Assembly: GCA_027056215.1 (NCBI GenBank)
Contig: JALULO010000112.1
Location: forward strand, 1-35,907
Length of the DNA stretch: 35,907 nt
Reading direction: 5' to 3'
Source: Campylobacterales bacterium
GTDB lineage: Bacteria > Campylobacterota > Campylobacteria > Campylobacterales > QNZT01
The notes beneath the pieces were generated by a model. That model saw only the letters and a program-made list of their open reading frames with translations, did no database searches and was not told the origin of the DNA. Every line of letters begins with the position of its first letter. The first letter of the stretch is position 1. Of this stretch, positions 1-7,986 are shown in pieces. The translations under genes were made by a program, and so were the position numbers.

Positions 1-32
1 TAAAAGTCTTGTGATAGACTAAACGCTATTTG

Positions 33-54
33 GTGGGATTCTCCCACCCTACGG
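33..54 (-). repeat. REP-like palindrome, copy 1
   Basis: On the plus strand this reads GTGGGA-TTC-TCCCAC followed by CCTACGG. On the minus strand it is CCGTAG plus a 7-bp perfect stem (GGTGGGA/TCCCACC) with a GAA loop. A GTAG head followed by a hairpin is the architecture of RAYT-associated REP elements. It lies directly downstream of the LamG gene's stop codon, so it could also end or stabilise that transcript. No RAYT transposase gene is in the window. Confidence 0.6.
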
Positions 55-3000
55 TTATCGCATGATCTTGATCGCTTTTCTTTTTCTTGTGTATGTAAAG
101 TTATTATCAAAACTAGCTCCTTTAAAATTACCGCTTTTTATTCCTATCGTATTATTTGCAGCTTCGTAAATATACTCAAAACAAGGGTGTGAGGCACAAG
201 TGCTGTCTGTAGTAAAATTATAATCCTCATATCTGCTATACCAAAGCCATGGATCTATGGAAAGGTGATAAAACTTTTTGTATGATTTGTCGGTGCCTGC
301 TCCGATAGTGAAAGTTGCTTTTCCATTTGTTGCACTATTTTGATTTGTTGCTGTTGTTGTTAGCTTTCGTTTATCTTCATCGGTATAATTAATATCACTA
401 AAATCATCTTCTTTGTTAAGATACCATGAAAGGCTCTCTTGCTCAAATCCTGTTAAAGGAGTTGTCGAGTAGATCTGTACTCTCTGTGTAGCGTTGACAT
501 CTGTTTTATTTGTTTTGATGTCTTTGGTTATAACTCTACCATAATAAAAAGTAGCATTGCCAGTAAAAGTTTGATGTTTGGTGGCGTTTACTTCATGGTC
601 GATACTATCTATGGCAGTTATGTTTATATCGCTATTTGCTCCATCTAGTGAAATAGGATTTTTAGTGACATTTCTATCTCTACCAAAATTAAAGTGTCTC
701 TCTGCGTAAGAGATGGTTTTAACACCTCCGATAAAGTCTGATTGTGTGATGGTTTCAGCCGAGAGTGTTGGGGTTTGTTCTACTGTTAATTGTAGTGAAA
801 GGTCAATATTGTTCGCAAACCATTTGTCTTGTGGATCTCTATAGTTTGTCATAGTTGCACCTTTTTCTCCAAGTGCTGTTATCTTAAAGTCAAGATTTTT
901 CAAATCCGCACTCATGTGTACTAAGTCATTTGCAAAGTATGTAAAACTCCGCCCATGATTGTCCATAGTTGGAGTTTGATCAAAAGTTATCTCAAATCTA
1001 TCAGGTATAAAGGTTAGGTTTTGCTCCAGATAGATTGTTCTGTCTATCAGAGGCGTATCATCGCTATCGACCTCTGCCCATGTTGTATCATTTAAATCTA
1101 ATCCAATATCTCCGACATTGTTGAAGCTAAGTGTTGTATCTGCCGTTACGCCATTGGTAAATGCAAAGTTGGCAGTTGGTAAAAATGCACCATCCATAGC
1201 TGAGCCATCGCTACCATCTCTAAAATATTTTTTATTTGCAGGAGTGAGAGAGGTGTTGTAGTCATCTGTTGTAGTTGTTCCATCACTATTTACCGCATGT
1301 GCTTGAAAGGTATAATCATGTTCGGATATAAGTTTTTGCGTCAAAGCATCTGATGAAGTTAGTACAAACTTGTCTGGACGGATAGAGAAAGTATCAGTTG
1401 CGTTGGATTCTACACTATTTCCATCATAGATACCTGTGATTTTTATCTTTGCACATTTTACCGCTTTGTTGTGGGTAAAGGAAACAGGATTAAAACAGGC
1501 ACTACTGTTTACCTCCTCGTTTCCACTCCATAGCTCTGTGGTGTCGTAAAGTGTGCTACATGAAGCATCTGAAAAACTTAAAAGTTCTAGTTTTGTAACA
1601 TTGACATCACTTAGAGAGTTGTTGTTATCGTTCTCATCTGCTGATAGGATAGTGAGGTCGATAGGACTTCCTGCTATTTTGGTGGTGATGTTGTTATCCC
1701 AGTTGAAACAGCCTCCGTTTCGGTTTACGGCGTTGAAAATGGCTTGAGAGCAGATGATATCACGCACAAGATCTTTTTCACTGTTGTAAAGTGAATCGAC
1801 AGTTGTGGCGTTTAGCTCGCCTTTGTAGATTTTCAACTCATCGAGGTAGCCGGTGAAGCGGTTATCGGTATTTCCTGTCCATCCTCCGATTCTTGCGCTG
1901 CTGTTTGCAATGGCGAGTGTGTTGTTGGGCGTACCCTGAAGTTGGGATAAATTTTGTAATATTCCATCTATATATAGTCTGTTCGAGTACATATCCCCAT
2001 TGGTAAAAACTGCTGTAATATGATGCCATCCATTTGCCAACCCGTCACTACTGATACCATATAAATCCCCATTAGATGAATTAAAACCAAAATATGTATC
2101 AGGCGTCCATAAATCATTCCATTCCCATCCAAATGGCATTTTACCATTGGTGCCATCCCAATACATCCAAAATGTAACCGTATTTTTTTTGTATTTTTCT
2201 GTCGAGACAGCAAGGTTATCTATATCTACTGCTCCACCATCAAGTTTTAAGGCATGTCCAATTTTTTTCTCATCTTTACTGAGGTTCGCATCATCTATGA
2301 TAGTTCCGTTGTTGTCTCCTCCTGCAGTATCTATCACCTCTCCTGTTGCACCTGTATATTTACACGCATCAAAATGATACTCTGCTAAAAGAACGGGAGT
2401 GGTACAGTCTACAGCCATGCGGTGGAAGCCGTCGTAGTTTTTGTGTAGCGTTGTGTTGCCTTCATTGTCGTAGATGGTTTGTACTTGTGTAGCATTGAGT
2501 CCTGTATCAAAAATCTTTAGTTCATCAATGATACCACCAAAATAATCATCACCATCACCAGTCCAAGTTGATTTTGCAATATAATTCACTGTTCTTGTAA
2601 CATTAGAGGGCATAAAGTCAAATGTATCTGAAGCTTTTTCAACACCATCAATATAGATTTTTGCATGTTTATTATTATCAAGTGTGGCTACAATATGGTG
2701 CATATCACCATCAATAACATCATCTGATGTTTCGATACCTTCATATTTGTCATTGTCATCGTCATCGTCACCCATATTTTCAAAAATTCCGAAGTTTAAT
2801 TTTTTGGTATCTTCTTTACGTGATAATGCTATTCCATTTTCCCCTCTGCCTGTTGTCATCTCTATAATCTTTTGATAACTTCCATCTGTATCAAAACGCA
2901 CCCATGCAGATATCGTGAAACCTTGAGAAAAATCAGCATCTATATCTGGCAAGTCAATATAGTCATCTGTTCCATCAAAGCTTGCACCATGGTTGATCTT

Positions 3001-3948
3001 AGCATCTTGTACAGTTGTTCCATTGATATCTGTCGCATGAAGCGCATGTCCACTATAATCAATCACTTCATGACTTGTACCATCCCAAGCACAACTATCA
3101 AAGTGATAATCAACAATCGGAACCAATATCGTACACACTCCTGAAATCGCCAGTTTTTGTGCAGCTGCTATATCATAAGTGATTTTTGTATCATCTTTGA
3201 CTTCAATATCCTGCCCTGTTACAGCACCGGTGATTTCAACATTTTTGCCTATTTTAATGTCGTCCTTAGCGTAGAAAAAGCCTTCATAAGTACCATCATC
3301 ATCAATATCTATTTTATTTGTTTTGTCATCTGATGCACTCAAAAGAATGAAATTTTCCGGATGATTTTTTGTATCAATCTTACTGTTTTTGTCAAATGTT
3401 GTGTCATTATAGACATAGATAATCAGTGAAGCGCCCTCTTTGATATCGATGGTAACATTTTGACCCAGTTTAAATTCGTCTACATACAGTATGACATGAC
3501 CATCGATAACAAGGGAATCACAGTCATCTTCAAGTTCAAAAGTGTCGTTAGTGCGAATCGTGATATCTCCTTGAAGTGTCAAAGTAGTATTTTCTTTCAC
3601 TTTAACTTCGCTATAGTTTTCATCATTACTTATCGTTGTATCACTGTCGATGTCCAGATCGTCGTCACTATCACCCAATTCATCCTTATCGATTGTAAAA
3701 GAGAGTGACGGTACTGTCGTGTCATTTGCGACACAGGTATCTCCATCACATGTTCCATCATTGTCTTTGAGATTATCAGTATAAATAGAACCATTGTCGG
3801 TATTGTTCAGTTCAGAGTTCTCATCTAAGTTTAATTCGCCACCGTCCAATGTCGCCACAGGACCAGCAAAAGTACTTTCGCAGACTGCTGCCTCAGCAAT
3901 CAGAGGGAAAAGGATAAAAGATAAAATGATGATAATTTTATATAACAT
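55..3948 (-). CDS. Secreted LamG-repeat protein with MshQ-like (DUF6701-type) C-terminus
   Basis: A 1297-residue exported surface or pilus-associated protein, function not proven. Residues 1-20 are a signal peptide (hydrophobic core, likely cleavage after AEA). Residues about 21-270 are an Asp/Thr-rich beta region. Two LamG/concanavalin-like domains follow (about 279-500 and 522-725), each opening with a YHFD-A/S-C motif and ending in a DELKI-type strand; LamG domains usually bind glycans or Ca2+. The last ~550 residues resemble the C-terminus of MSHA pilus protein MshQ, with IRPDKF, FIPDRF and FYYGR motifs also found in the giant protein at 8538. About 21 D/E-x-N-x-S/T sequons were counted by eye. 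The start is supported by AAAAGGA ten bases upstream. No prepilin gene adjoins it. It may be an adhesin or alternative pilus tip; domain names rest on recognition, not a search. Confidence 0.75.
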   Translation of the reverse strand: MLYKIIIILSFILFPLIAEAAVCESTFAGPVATLDGGELNLDENSELNNTDNGSIYTDNLKDNDGTCDGDTCVANDTTVPSLSFTIDKDELGDSDDDLDIDSDTTISNDENYSEVKVKENTTLTLQGDITIRTNDTFELEDDCDSLVIDGHVILYVDEFKLGQNVTIDIKEGASLIIYVYNDTTFDKNSKIDTKNHPENFILLSASDDKTNKIDIDDDGTYEGFFYAKDDIKIGKNVEITGAVTGQDIEVKDDTKITYDIAAAQKLAISGVCTILVPIVDYHFDSCAWDGTSHEVIDYSGHALHATDINGTTVQDAKINHGASFDGTDDYIDLPDIDADFSQGFTISAWVRFDTDGSYQKIIEMTTGRGENGIALSRKEDTKKLNFGIFENMGDDDDDNDKYEGIETSDDVIDGDMHHIVATLDNNKHAKIYIDGVEKASDTFDFMPSNVTRTVNYIAKSTWTGDGDDYFGGIIDELKIFDTGLNATQVQTIYDNEGNTTLHKNYDGFHRMAVDCTTPVLLAEYHFDACKYTGATGEVIDTAGGDNNGTIIDDANLSKDEKKIGHALKLDGGAVDIDNLAVSTEKYKKNTVTFWMYWDGTNGKMPFGWEWNDLWTPDTYFGFNSSNGDLYGISSDGLANGWHHITAVFTNGDMYSNRLYIDGILQNLSQLQGTPNNTLAIANSSARIGGWTGNTDNRFTGYLDELKIYKGELNATTVDSLYNSEKDLVRDIICSQAIFNAVNRNGGCFNWDNNITTKIAGSPIDLTILSADENDNNNSLSDVNVTKLELLSFSDASCSTLYDTTELWSGNEEVNSSACFNPVSFTHNKAVKCAKIKITGIYDGNSVESNATDTFSIRPDKFVLTSSDALTQKLISEHDYTFQAHAVNSDGTTTTDDYNTSLTPANKKYFRDGSDGSAMDGAFLPTANFAFTNGVTADTTLSFNNVGDIGLDLNDTTWAEVDSDDTPLIDRTIYLEQNLTFIPDRFEITFDQTPTMDNHGRSFTYFANDLVHMSADLKNLDFKITALGEKGATMTNYRDPQDKWFANNIDLSLQLTVEQTPTLSAETITQSDFIGGVKTISYAERHFNFGRDRNVTKNPISLDGANSDINITAIDSIDHEVNATKHQTFTGNATFYYGRVITKDIKTNKTDVNATQRVQIYSTTPLTGFEQESLSWYLNKEDDFSDINYTDEDKRKLTTTATNQNSATNGKATFTIGAGTDKSYKKFYHLSIDPWLWYSRYEDYNFTTDSTCASHPCFEYIYEAANNTIGIKSGNFKGASFDNNFTYTRKRKAIKIMR

Positions 3949-3985
3949 GTGTATTTGTGTTCCTTTTCATATGTCAAAAATAAAT

Positions 3986-3991
3986 TTTATA
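3986..3991 (-). promoter_or_regulatory. Candidate -10 element for the LamG gene
   Basis: Read on the minus strand this is TATAAA, 38 bases upstream of the start codon in an AT-rich tract. The surrounding gene-free 275 bases (3949-4223) also hold two REP-like palindromes and the Uma2 promoter; no other ORF or RNA is evident there. Confidence 0.3.
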
Positions 3992-4042
3992 CCAATTAAT
4001 GTTATAAATATTGAATCAATAATATATTCAAATATTATTTTT

Positions 4043-4064
4043 GTGGGATACTCCCACCCTACGG
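4043..4064 (-). repeat. REP-like palindrome, copy 2
   Basis: Same 22-bp unit and orientation as the copy at 33-54: GTGGGA-TAC-TCCCAC then CCTACGG. Only the loop differs. It sits upstream of the LamG gene and 106 bases from copy 3. Bases on both sides (ATTTTT before, GGCT after) also agree with copy 3. Confidence 0.6.
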
Positions 4065-4148
4065 CTTTTTTACATGTTGTTTAGCACATTCCATACCGTT
4101 TTAAAAACTTTTGCTAAAATAGCTACTATCTATATAAAAGTTATTTTT

Positions 4149-4170
4149 GTGGGATTTTCCCACCCTACGG
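4149..4170 (-). repeat. REP-like palindrome, copy 3
   Basis: GTGGGA-TTT-TCCCAC then CCTACGG, in the same orientation as copies 1 and 2, with conserved stem and variable 3-base loop. It ends 20 bases before the -10 element of the Uma2-family gene. Confidence 0.6.
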
Positions 4171-4190
4171 CTGTTTTGTTAGTTTTATGA

Positions 4191-4196
4191 TATAAT
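4191..4196 (+). promoter_or_regulatory. -10 promoter element of the Uma2-family gene
   Basis: A perfect TATAAT preceded by T-rich sequence, 27 bases upstream of the ATG. AAAGGAG lies between it and the start codon. This is the usual Campylobacterota housekeeping pattern. Confidence 0.6.
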
Positions 4197-4223
4197 TACT
4201 TTTAGAAGATAAAGGAGTCTATC

Positions 4224-4766
4224 ATGGGTGCTGTTTATGCTATAGAAACTTATACTTATGAGGATTATAAACTCTGGAAAGGCGACTGGGAGCTTATAAA
4301 TGGGATGCCTCTTGCTATGGCTCCAAGTCCGATGAGAGATCATCAAAGAATAGGTGCAGAGTTTTTAAGTTTTTTAGCTGATGAAATTCGAGATTGTGAG
4401 GATTGCGAAGTTGTCTATGAGCTTGATTATATAGTCGATAGTGAAAATGTTTTGAGACCTGATATCGCTTTGATATGTGGGGAAGAAGCGGACTATATAA
4501 CAAAGGCTCCAAAGATTGTTGTGGAGATTGTTTCGCCCTCTACAGCAAAAAGAGATGAAAAAGTAAAGTTTGAAATATATGAGAAAGAGAAAGTTTTATA
4601 CTATATTTTGGTTTACCCAAAAATACTCCATGCAAAAATTTACAAGATAGAGAACCATGTATACCAAAAACAGGGTGATTTTACAAAAGAGAAATATCTA
4701 TTTGATGGCTTAGAGTGTGCGGTAGAGTTAGATTTTAAAGAGGTTTTTAAGAAGTTTAAAAGATAA
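4224..4766 (+). CDS. Uma2 family endonuclease (DUF820, PD-(D/E)XK fold)
   Basis: A 180-residue protein of the Uma2/DUF820 family, predicted restriction-like nucleases of unknown role. The family pattern is clear: YEDYKLW and ELINGMP near the N-terminus, H40 in the DHQRI helix, a catalytic-type RPDIAL (Asp at about 79), then VVEIVSPST with the catalytic-type Glu near residue 101 and K109 after it, followed by KFEIYEK and YYILVYP. Full length for the family. Start is an ATG with AAAGGAG eight bases upstream. It is a single-gene unit with its own promoter and a strong hairpin after the stop, and REP-like repeats lie just upstream, which suggests a mobile or recently acquired gene. DNA substrate and biological role cannot be read from the sequence. 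Confidence 0.85.
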   Translation: MGAVYAIETYTYEDYKLWKGDWELINGMPLAMAPSPMRDHQRIGAEFLSFLADEIRDCEDCEVVYELDYIVDSENVLRPDIALICGEEADYITKAPKIVVEIVSPSTAKRDEKVKFEIYEKEKVLYYILVYPKILHAKIYKIENHVYQKQGDFTKEKYLFDGLECAVELDFKEVFKKFKR

Positions 4767-4771
4767 AGGAG

Positions 4772-4802
4772 ATAACACAGCTAAAAATCTAAGCTGTGTT
4801 AT
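4772..4802. terminator. Bidirectional intrinsic terminator
   Basis: A perfect 11-bp stem (ATAACACAGCT / AGCTGTGTTAT) with a 9-base A-rich loop sits between the convergent Uma2 and carbonic anhydrase genes. It has only short U-rich tails but serves both strands by position. Confidence 0.75.
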
Positions 4803-4807
4803 TTGTA

Positions 4808-5587
4808 CTATTGTGTGATCAATCTTGCGTTGATTGGTTGCACGGGGCGGTTGTTTGGATGTCCTATCTCTTTGGCAATAGCGTTGATTTGCTCTTTTGA
4901 CGCGGTGACTGTTTTTTTGAAAACTGCCCAGAGAACACCTTCTGAACATGGAGGTGTGGTTAGTGAACCATTAAAACGGTAATAATCTACATCTGTTGGC
5001 ATAAGGGCTGAAGCATTTGCGGCTCTTTTCATAGGTGTGTCTACGCCTATTTTAGGGGAGAGTGATTCGATCACTTTTTCTAGTTCTGGGTTGTACTTAC
5101 CCTCTTCAAACATGAGTGCGAGTACGGCAAGGTTGCCTTCTTTGTCTTTGTGTACAAAGTGTGCTTCCATCGGGAAATGTTTTCCATTTATGGTATTTTC
5201 AGATGGTGTATGGAAGTGAAACTGTTTCAGCTCAAATGTATGTCCATCGATCGTTATAAAACTGCCGCTTTTGTAGTTTACTTGTACGGCATGACCGTTG
5301 TATACGACATCATTTCCACCTATAAAGTAACGAAACTGGATATGTTTCTTTTCTATATTTCGTGTATCTTTGATATCTACAGGTGATTGGTTTTTCCCCT
5401 CTTTACACATGAAGTACTCTTTTTTCAGATTGCCCCAGTGTAATGGACCACTTTCACCTTCGTATCCCCAGTGGTGTGTTGCATGATGTGCGTGTAAATC
5501 TTTTTTAACCACACTCTCTTTGCTTGCACAGCCTGTTGTAAGTAAGAGTGCCGCTGTTATGGAAAGTGCTAATATAGACTTTTTCAT
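4808..5587 (-). CDS. cah: Periplasmic alpha-carbonic anhydrase
   Basis: Catalyses reversible CO2 hydration to bicarbonate, in the periplasm or on its membrane face. The 259 residues begin with an export signal ending LLLTTGC, so Cys20 may be lipidated although the lipobox lacks the usual Leu at -3. Zinc ligands are visible: H124 and H126 in QFHFH, H143 in EAHF. H99 (NGH) matches the proton-shuttle position, and SLTTPPCSE around residues 208-216 carries the gatekeeper Thr. C61 and C214 fit the conserved disulfide of bacterial alpha enzymes. AAAGGAGA lies before the ATG. It is divergent from the helicase gene, and a minus-strand TACAAT (5615-5620) is a plausible -10. In an autotrophic Campylobacterota this enzyme would help supply inorganic carbon; that role is inferred. 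Confidence 0.93.
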   Translation of the reverse strand: MKKSILALSITAALLLTTGCASKESVVKKDLHAHHATHHWGYEGESGPLHWGNLKKEYFMCKEGKNQSPVDIKDTRNIEKKHIQFRYFIGGNDVVYNGHAVQVNYKSGSFITIDGHTFELKQFHFHTPSENTINGKHFPMEAHFVHKDKEGNLAVLALMFEEGKYNPELEKVIESLSPKIGVDTPMKRAANASALMPTDVDYYRFNGSLTTPPCSEGVLWAVFKKTVTASKEQINAIAKEIGHPNNRPVQPINARLITQ

Positions 5588-5640
5588 AGATTTCTCCTTT
5601 AATTTTTCGCATATATTGTATCCTAATATTATTTATATGT

Positions 5641-5646
5641 TACAAT
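5641..5646 (+). promoter_or_regulatory. Candidate -10 of the helicase gene, very close to the ATG
   Basis: TACAAT in a T-rich context ends 6 bases before the ATG at 5653. A start site about 7 bases downstream would fall on the ATG itself, and no Shine-Dalgarno sequence is visible, so the transcript could be leaderless. Confidence 0.35.
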
Positions 5647-5652
5647 CTGTGT

Positions 5653-6957
5653 ATGCATAGTTTAGACAAAGTGATAGAACTTTTAGAGACGGATAATCTG
5701 TTCCTTACAGGTGGAGCTGGGGTTGGCAAAAGTTATCTGACCAAAGAAGTGATACGGTACTATAAAAAAGAGTATCAGGGTGTGATCGTCCTTGGAAGTA
5801 CAGGTATCTCAGCAGTCAATGTTGGTGGTCAGACGATTCATAGTTTTTTCATATTTGGGATCTCTGGAAATCTTGAAGAACTTACTGCTTCAGATCGTTA
5901 CAACAAAAACCGTATCAAAGAGCTTGTGAAATTGTTAAAAAGTACAGATCTTATTATCATCGATGAGATATCCATGGTGAGTGCGGATTTGATGGAGATG
6001 ATACTGTATCGTTTTCGTCAAACTGGGTATAGTGGAAAGTTGATGGTTGTAGGAGATTTTTTCCAATTACCACCTGTACAAAAAAAAGGTTCAAATTCTC
6101 AAAATATGTTTGATCAGGGTATCTATGCGTTTCAAAGTAGTGCTTGGGAGACGTTTGACTTTGTGACGGTTGAACTAACAAAGATCAAAAGAACATCCAA
6201 TGAAGCGTTTATGAAGATACTTGAAAAGATCAGGATGGGTGAAGCAGATCATGCGGTATTTGCCTATCTTTCCAGATTGCGTCTCAATAGTTTTGAAAGC
6301 GAATCAGAAGCTACGATGCTTTTTGGTACAAATGCACAAGCAGACAGACTCAATGCCCAAAAAGTGGCATCGGTTAATCGTCCTGAAGTAACCCTAACTG
6401 CCCAAATCAAAACCAAAGATCATACGATCGATCAGAGGCGTATCGATAATTGGAAAAAGAATTTACCGATTATCGAAGATTTAAAACTCAAAGAGGGTAT
6501 TCCTGTGATTTTTACAACCAACAAATGGGGTAGTTATCACAATGGTGAAAGAGCGGTTGTGGAACACATCGACAAAGATGCTGTTGTGGTGGAAAAGAGT
6601 GGTAGGTTGATTAAGGTTGATCGTTTTGATTTTGATTTGAGTCGTACGGTTGTGGGAGAAGATGGAATGTTAGATGATGATGTGGTTTGTACCCTCAGCC
6701 AGTTTCCACTTCGCCCCGCATTTGCGATAACGATCCATAAATCACAAGGGATGAGTATTGAAAAACTGGTATGCAACGTTGACAATATCTTTGCCGATAG
6801 TCAATTTTATGTAGCCCTCTCTCGTGCCGTAGATCCTGCATATTTGAAGATCAGTTATACACGAGAGGATTTTGAAAACTACCTTCGGCGAACACTTCGT
6901 GTTTCGGATGCGGTGAAGGCATTTTATGCACAAAATAGTGCTCTTAGGTTAGAGTGA
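5653..6957 (+). CDS. Pif1/RecD-like DNA helicase (SF1B)
   Basis: A 434-residue ATP-dependent helicase of the Pif1/RecD2 type, expected to unwind DNA 5' to 3' in replication or repair. Motifs in order: Walker A GGAGVGKS (20-27), motif Ia with GSTGISAV (48-55), Walker B IIIDEISM (101-108), motif III GDFFQLPPV (134-142), a UvrD_C_2-type segment with TIHKSQG (360-366) and VALSRA (387-392). It lacks the N-terminal extension of full RecD2, so it is close to the catalytic core alone. It stands divergent from the carbonic anhydrase gene, and its 3' end overlaps the convergent aspartoacylase-like gene by 14 bases. No ribosome-binding site precedes the ATG. Confidence 0.88.
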   Translation: MHSLDKVIELLETDNLFLTGGAGVGKSYLTKEVIRYYKKEYQGVIVLGSTGISAVNVGGQTIHSFFIFGISGNLEELTASDRYNKNRIKELVKLLKSTDLIIIDEISMVSADLMEMILYRFRQTGYSGKLMVVGDFFQLPPVQKKGSNSQNMFDQGIYAFQSSAWETFDFVTVELTKIKRTSNEAFMKILEKIRMGEADHAVFAYLSRLRLNSFESESEATMLFGTNAQADRLNAQKVASVNRPEVTLTAQIKTKDHTIDQRRIDNWKKNLPIIEDLKLKEGIPVIFTTNKWGSYHNGERAVVEHIDKDAVVVEKSGRLIKVDRFDFDLSRTVVGEDGMLDDDVVCTLSQFPLRPAFAITIHKSQGMSIEKLVCNVDNIFADSQFYVALSRAVDPAYLKISYTREDFENYLRRTLRVSDAVKAFYAQNSALRLE

Positions 6958-7819
6958 TTTTTCGTGTCAAACACATCGCAAACCCTTTCTCATAATAAGC
7001 CGCTTCATTGATAAAAAGGGGATAAAGCGGTTCTTCTTCCTCATAGTAAATCGTCTTTTCAGCAAGGGTATAAAAGAGTGGATCACCTTTTGTAATCTTT
7101 TGATAATCTCTATCTTGTCTTTGTTCATGTACCATCGCGGTGATATCGCCATTTGCATCTCGTGGATAGTCTAGTAGCTTGACATGATCATAGATTTCGA
7201 TTGGATTTTGATTGGTTGGTATGTTTTTGTGCTTGTTGTACCTCTGTATAAAATCAAGCAGATGGTAGATGAGTTGGGCGGTTTGTGTAAAGAGATTTGC
7301 CCGTAAAACGCCTTGCGGAATGGCTCCCACTTCGATAGCAAAACCATGGGGTGCGATGGAGTCAACAAAAGCATCTTCCTCATCACCCATCCATCGATAT
7401 ACATGGAGTTTTGGCTCTTTGGCACAGAGATAACGAACAGCGTCCCAAGTCAGAGAACTTTGTGAACTAACAACGAGTGAAAGCCCCATATTTGCAGTGG
7501 TGGAGTGCAGATCAACGATAAAGTCAACTTTGGGATTTTTACTCCCTTTAGGTCCTAGCATTGTGTTGAGTTCATATGCACGTTTTGCTTCATAATGATC
7601 ATGTTCTTCGTTGAGTTGAGTGGTTTGAAAAGAACGGTTTAAATCTTTGTCAATGTAGCGCCTGCAAGCTTTGATGGCTTTTGGGTTTGTATGGATAAGG
7701 AGTGTTTCAAAGTTTTCTCTATGAACCAGATTGGGTTGTTCTTGCCATTTTTTGATCAGATAGACACCGGTTAGTTCATTGCCGTGTGTTCCTCCTGTGA
7801 TCGCTACTTTGTTGATCAT
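6944..7819 (-). CDS. Aspartoacylase-like zinc amidohydrolase (AstE/AspA family)
   Basis: A 291-residue M14-like zinc hydrolase of the succinylglutamate desuccinylase/aspartoacylase family. These enzymes cleave N-acyl amino acids; the match to aspartoacylase (N-acetylaspartate to aspartate plus acetate) is good. Zinc ligands: H12 and E15 in GGTHGNE, and H105 in VDLHST. Substrate-site residues: the DLNR motif (59-62) and catalytic Glu163 in AIEVGAIPQG. The C-terminal beta domain, with NEAAYYEKGFAM, carries the conserved Tyr region. AAGGAG precedes the ATG, and a minus-strand TATAAT at 7844-7849 gives a promoter. It is a single gene, and its last 14 bases overlap the end of the helicase gene. 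The natural substrate in this organism is not shown. Confidence 0.87.
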   Translation of the reverse strand: MINKVAITGGTHGNELTGVYLIKKWQEQPNLVHRENFETLLIHTNPKAIKACRRYIDKDLNRSFQTTQLNEEHDHYEAKRAYELNTMLGPKGSKNPKVDFIVDLHSTTANMGLSLVVSSQSSLTWDAVRYLCAKEPKLHVYRWMGDEEDAFVDSIAPHGFAIEVGAIPQGVLRANLFTQTAQLIYHLLDFIQRYNKHKNIPTNQNPIEIYDHVKLLDYPRDANGDITAMVHEQRQDRDYQKITKGDPLFYTLAEKTIYYEEEEPLYPLFINEAAYYEKGFAMCLTRKITLT

Positions 7820-7843
7820 GTGGCTCTCCTTGACATTTTTTTG

Positions 7844-7849
7844 ATTATA
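7844..7849 (-). promoter_or_regulatory. -10 element of the aspartoacylase-like gene
   Basis: Read on the minus strand it is a perfect TATAAT, 25 bases upstream of the start codon with AAGGAG between. The rest of 7850-7986 shows no ORF or strong hairpin. Confidence 0.55.
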
Positions 7850-7986
7850 GCGTTAAGAAGTTTGCGATAACATGAACAAAATGAAGGATTAAAAATCTTT
7901 GATATCAGTGATGTAAATAATGTGCAAAGAGTGGGTGTATTGAAATTTTGATTTAAGACGATATTCCTTTTAAAAGGAGATGTCGC

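Noticed and set aside
55..3948. LamG gene as a truncated pseudogene
   Set aside because: The frame is open from signal peptide to a C-terminal segment that matches the end region of the paralogue; no stop or frameshift is seen.
2872..4084. Plus-strand ORFs of 60-100 residues across the LamG gene
   Set aside because: Antisense shadows of a protein with clear LamG and MshQ-like motifs; their translations look like random low-complexity sequence.
33..4170. CRISPR array made by the repeated 22-mers
   Set aside because: The spacings are 3988 and 84 bases with a gene between, and no cas genes are present.
5212..5230. GTGAAACTGTTTCAG as a parS site
   Set aside because: It has only the arms GAAAC/GTTTC in a coding region and lacks the central CACGTG of the usual parS palindrome.
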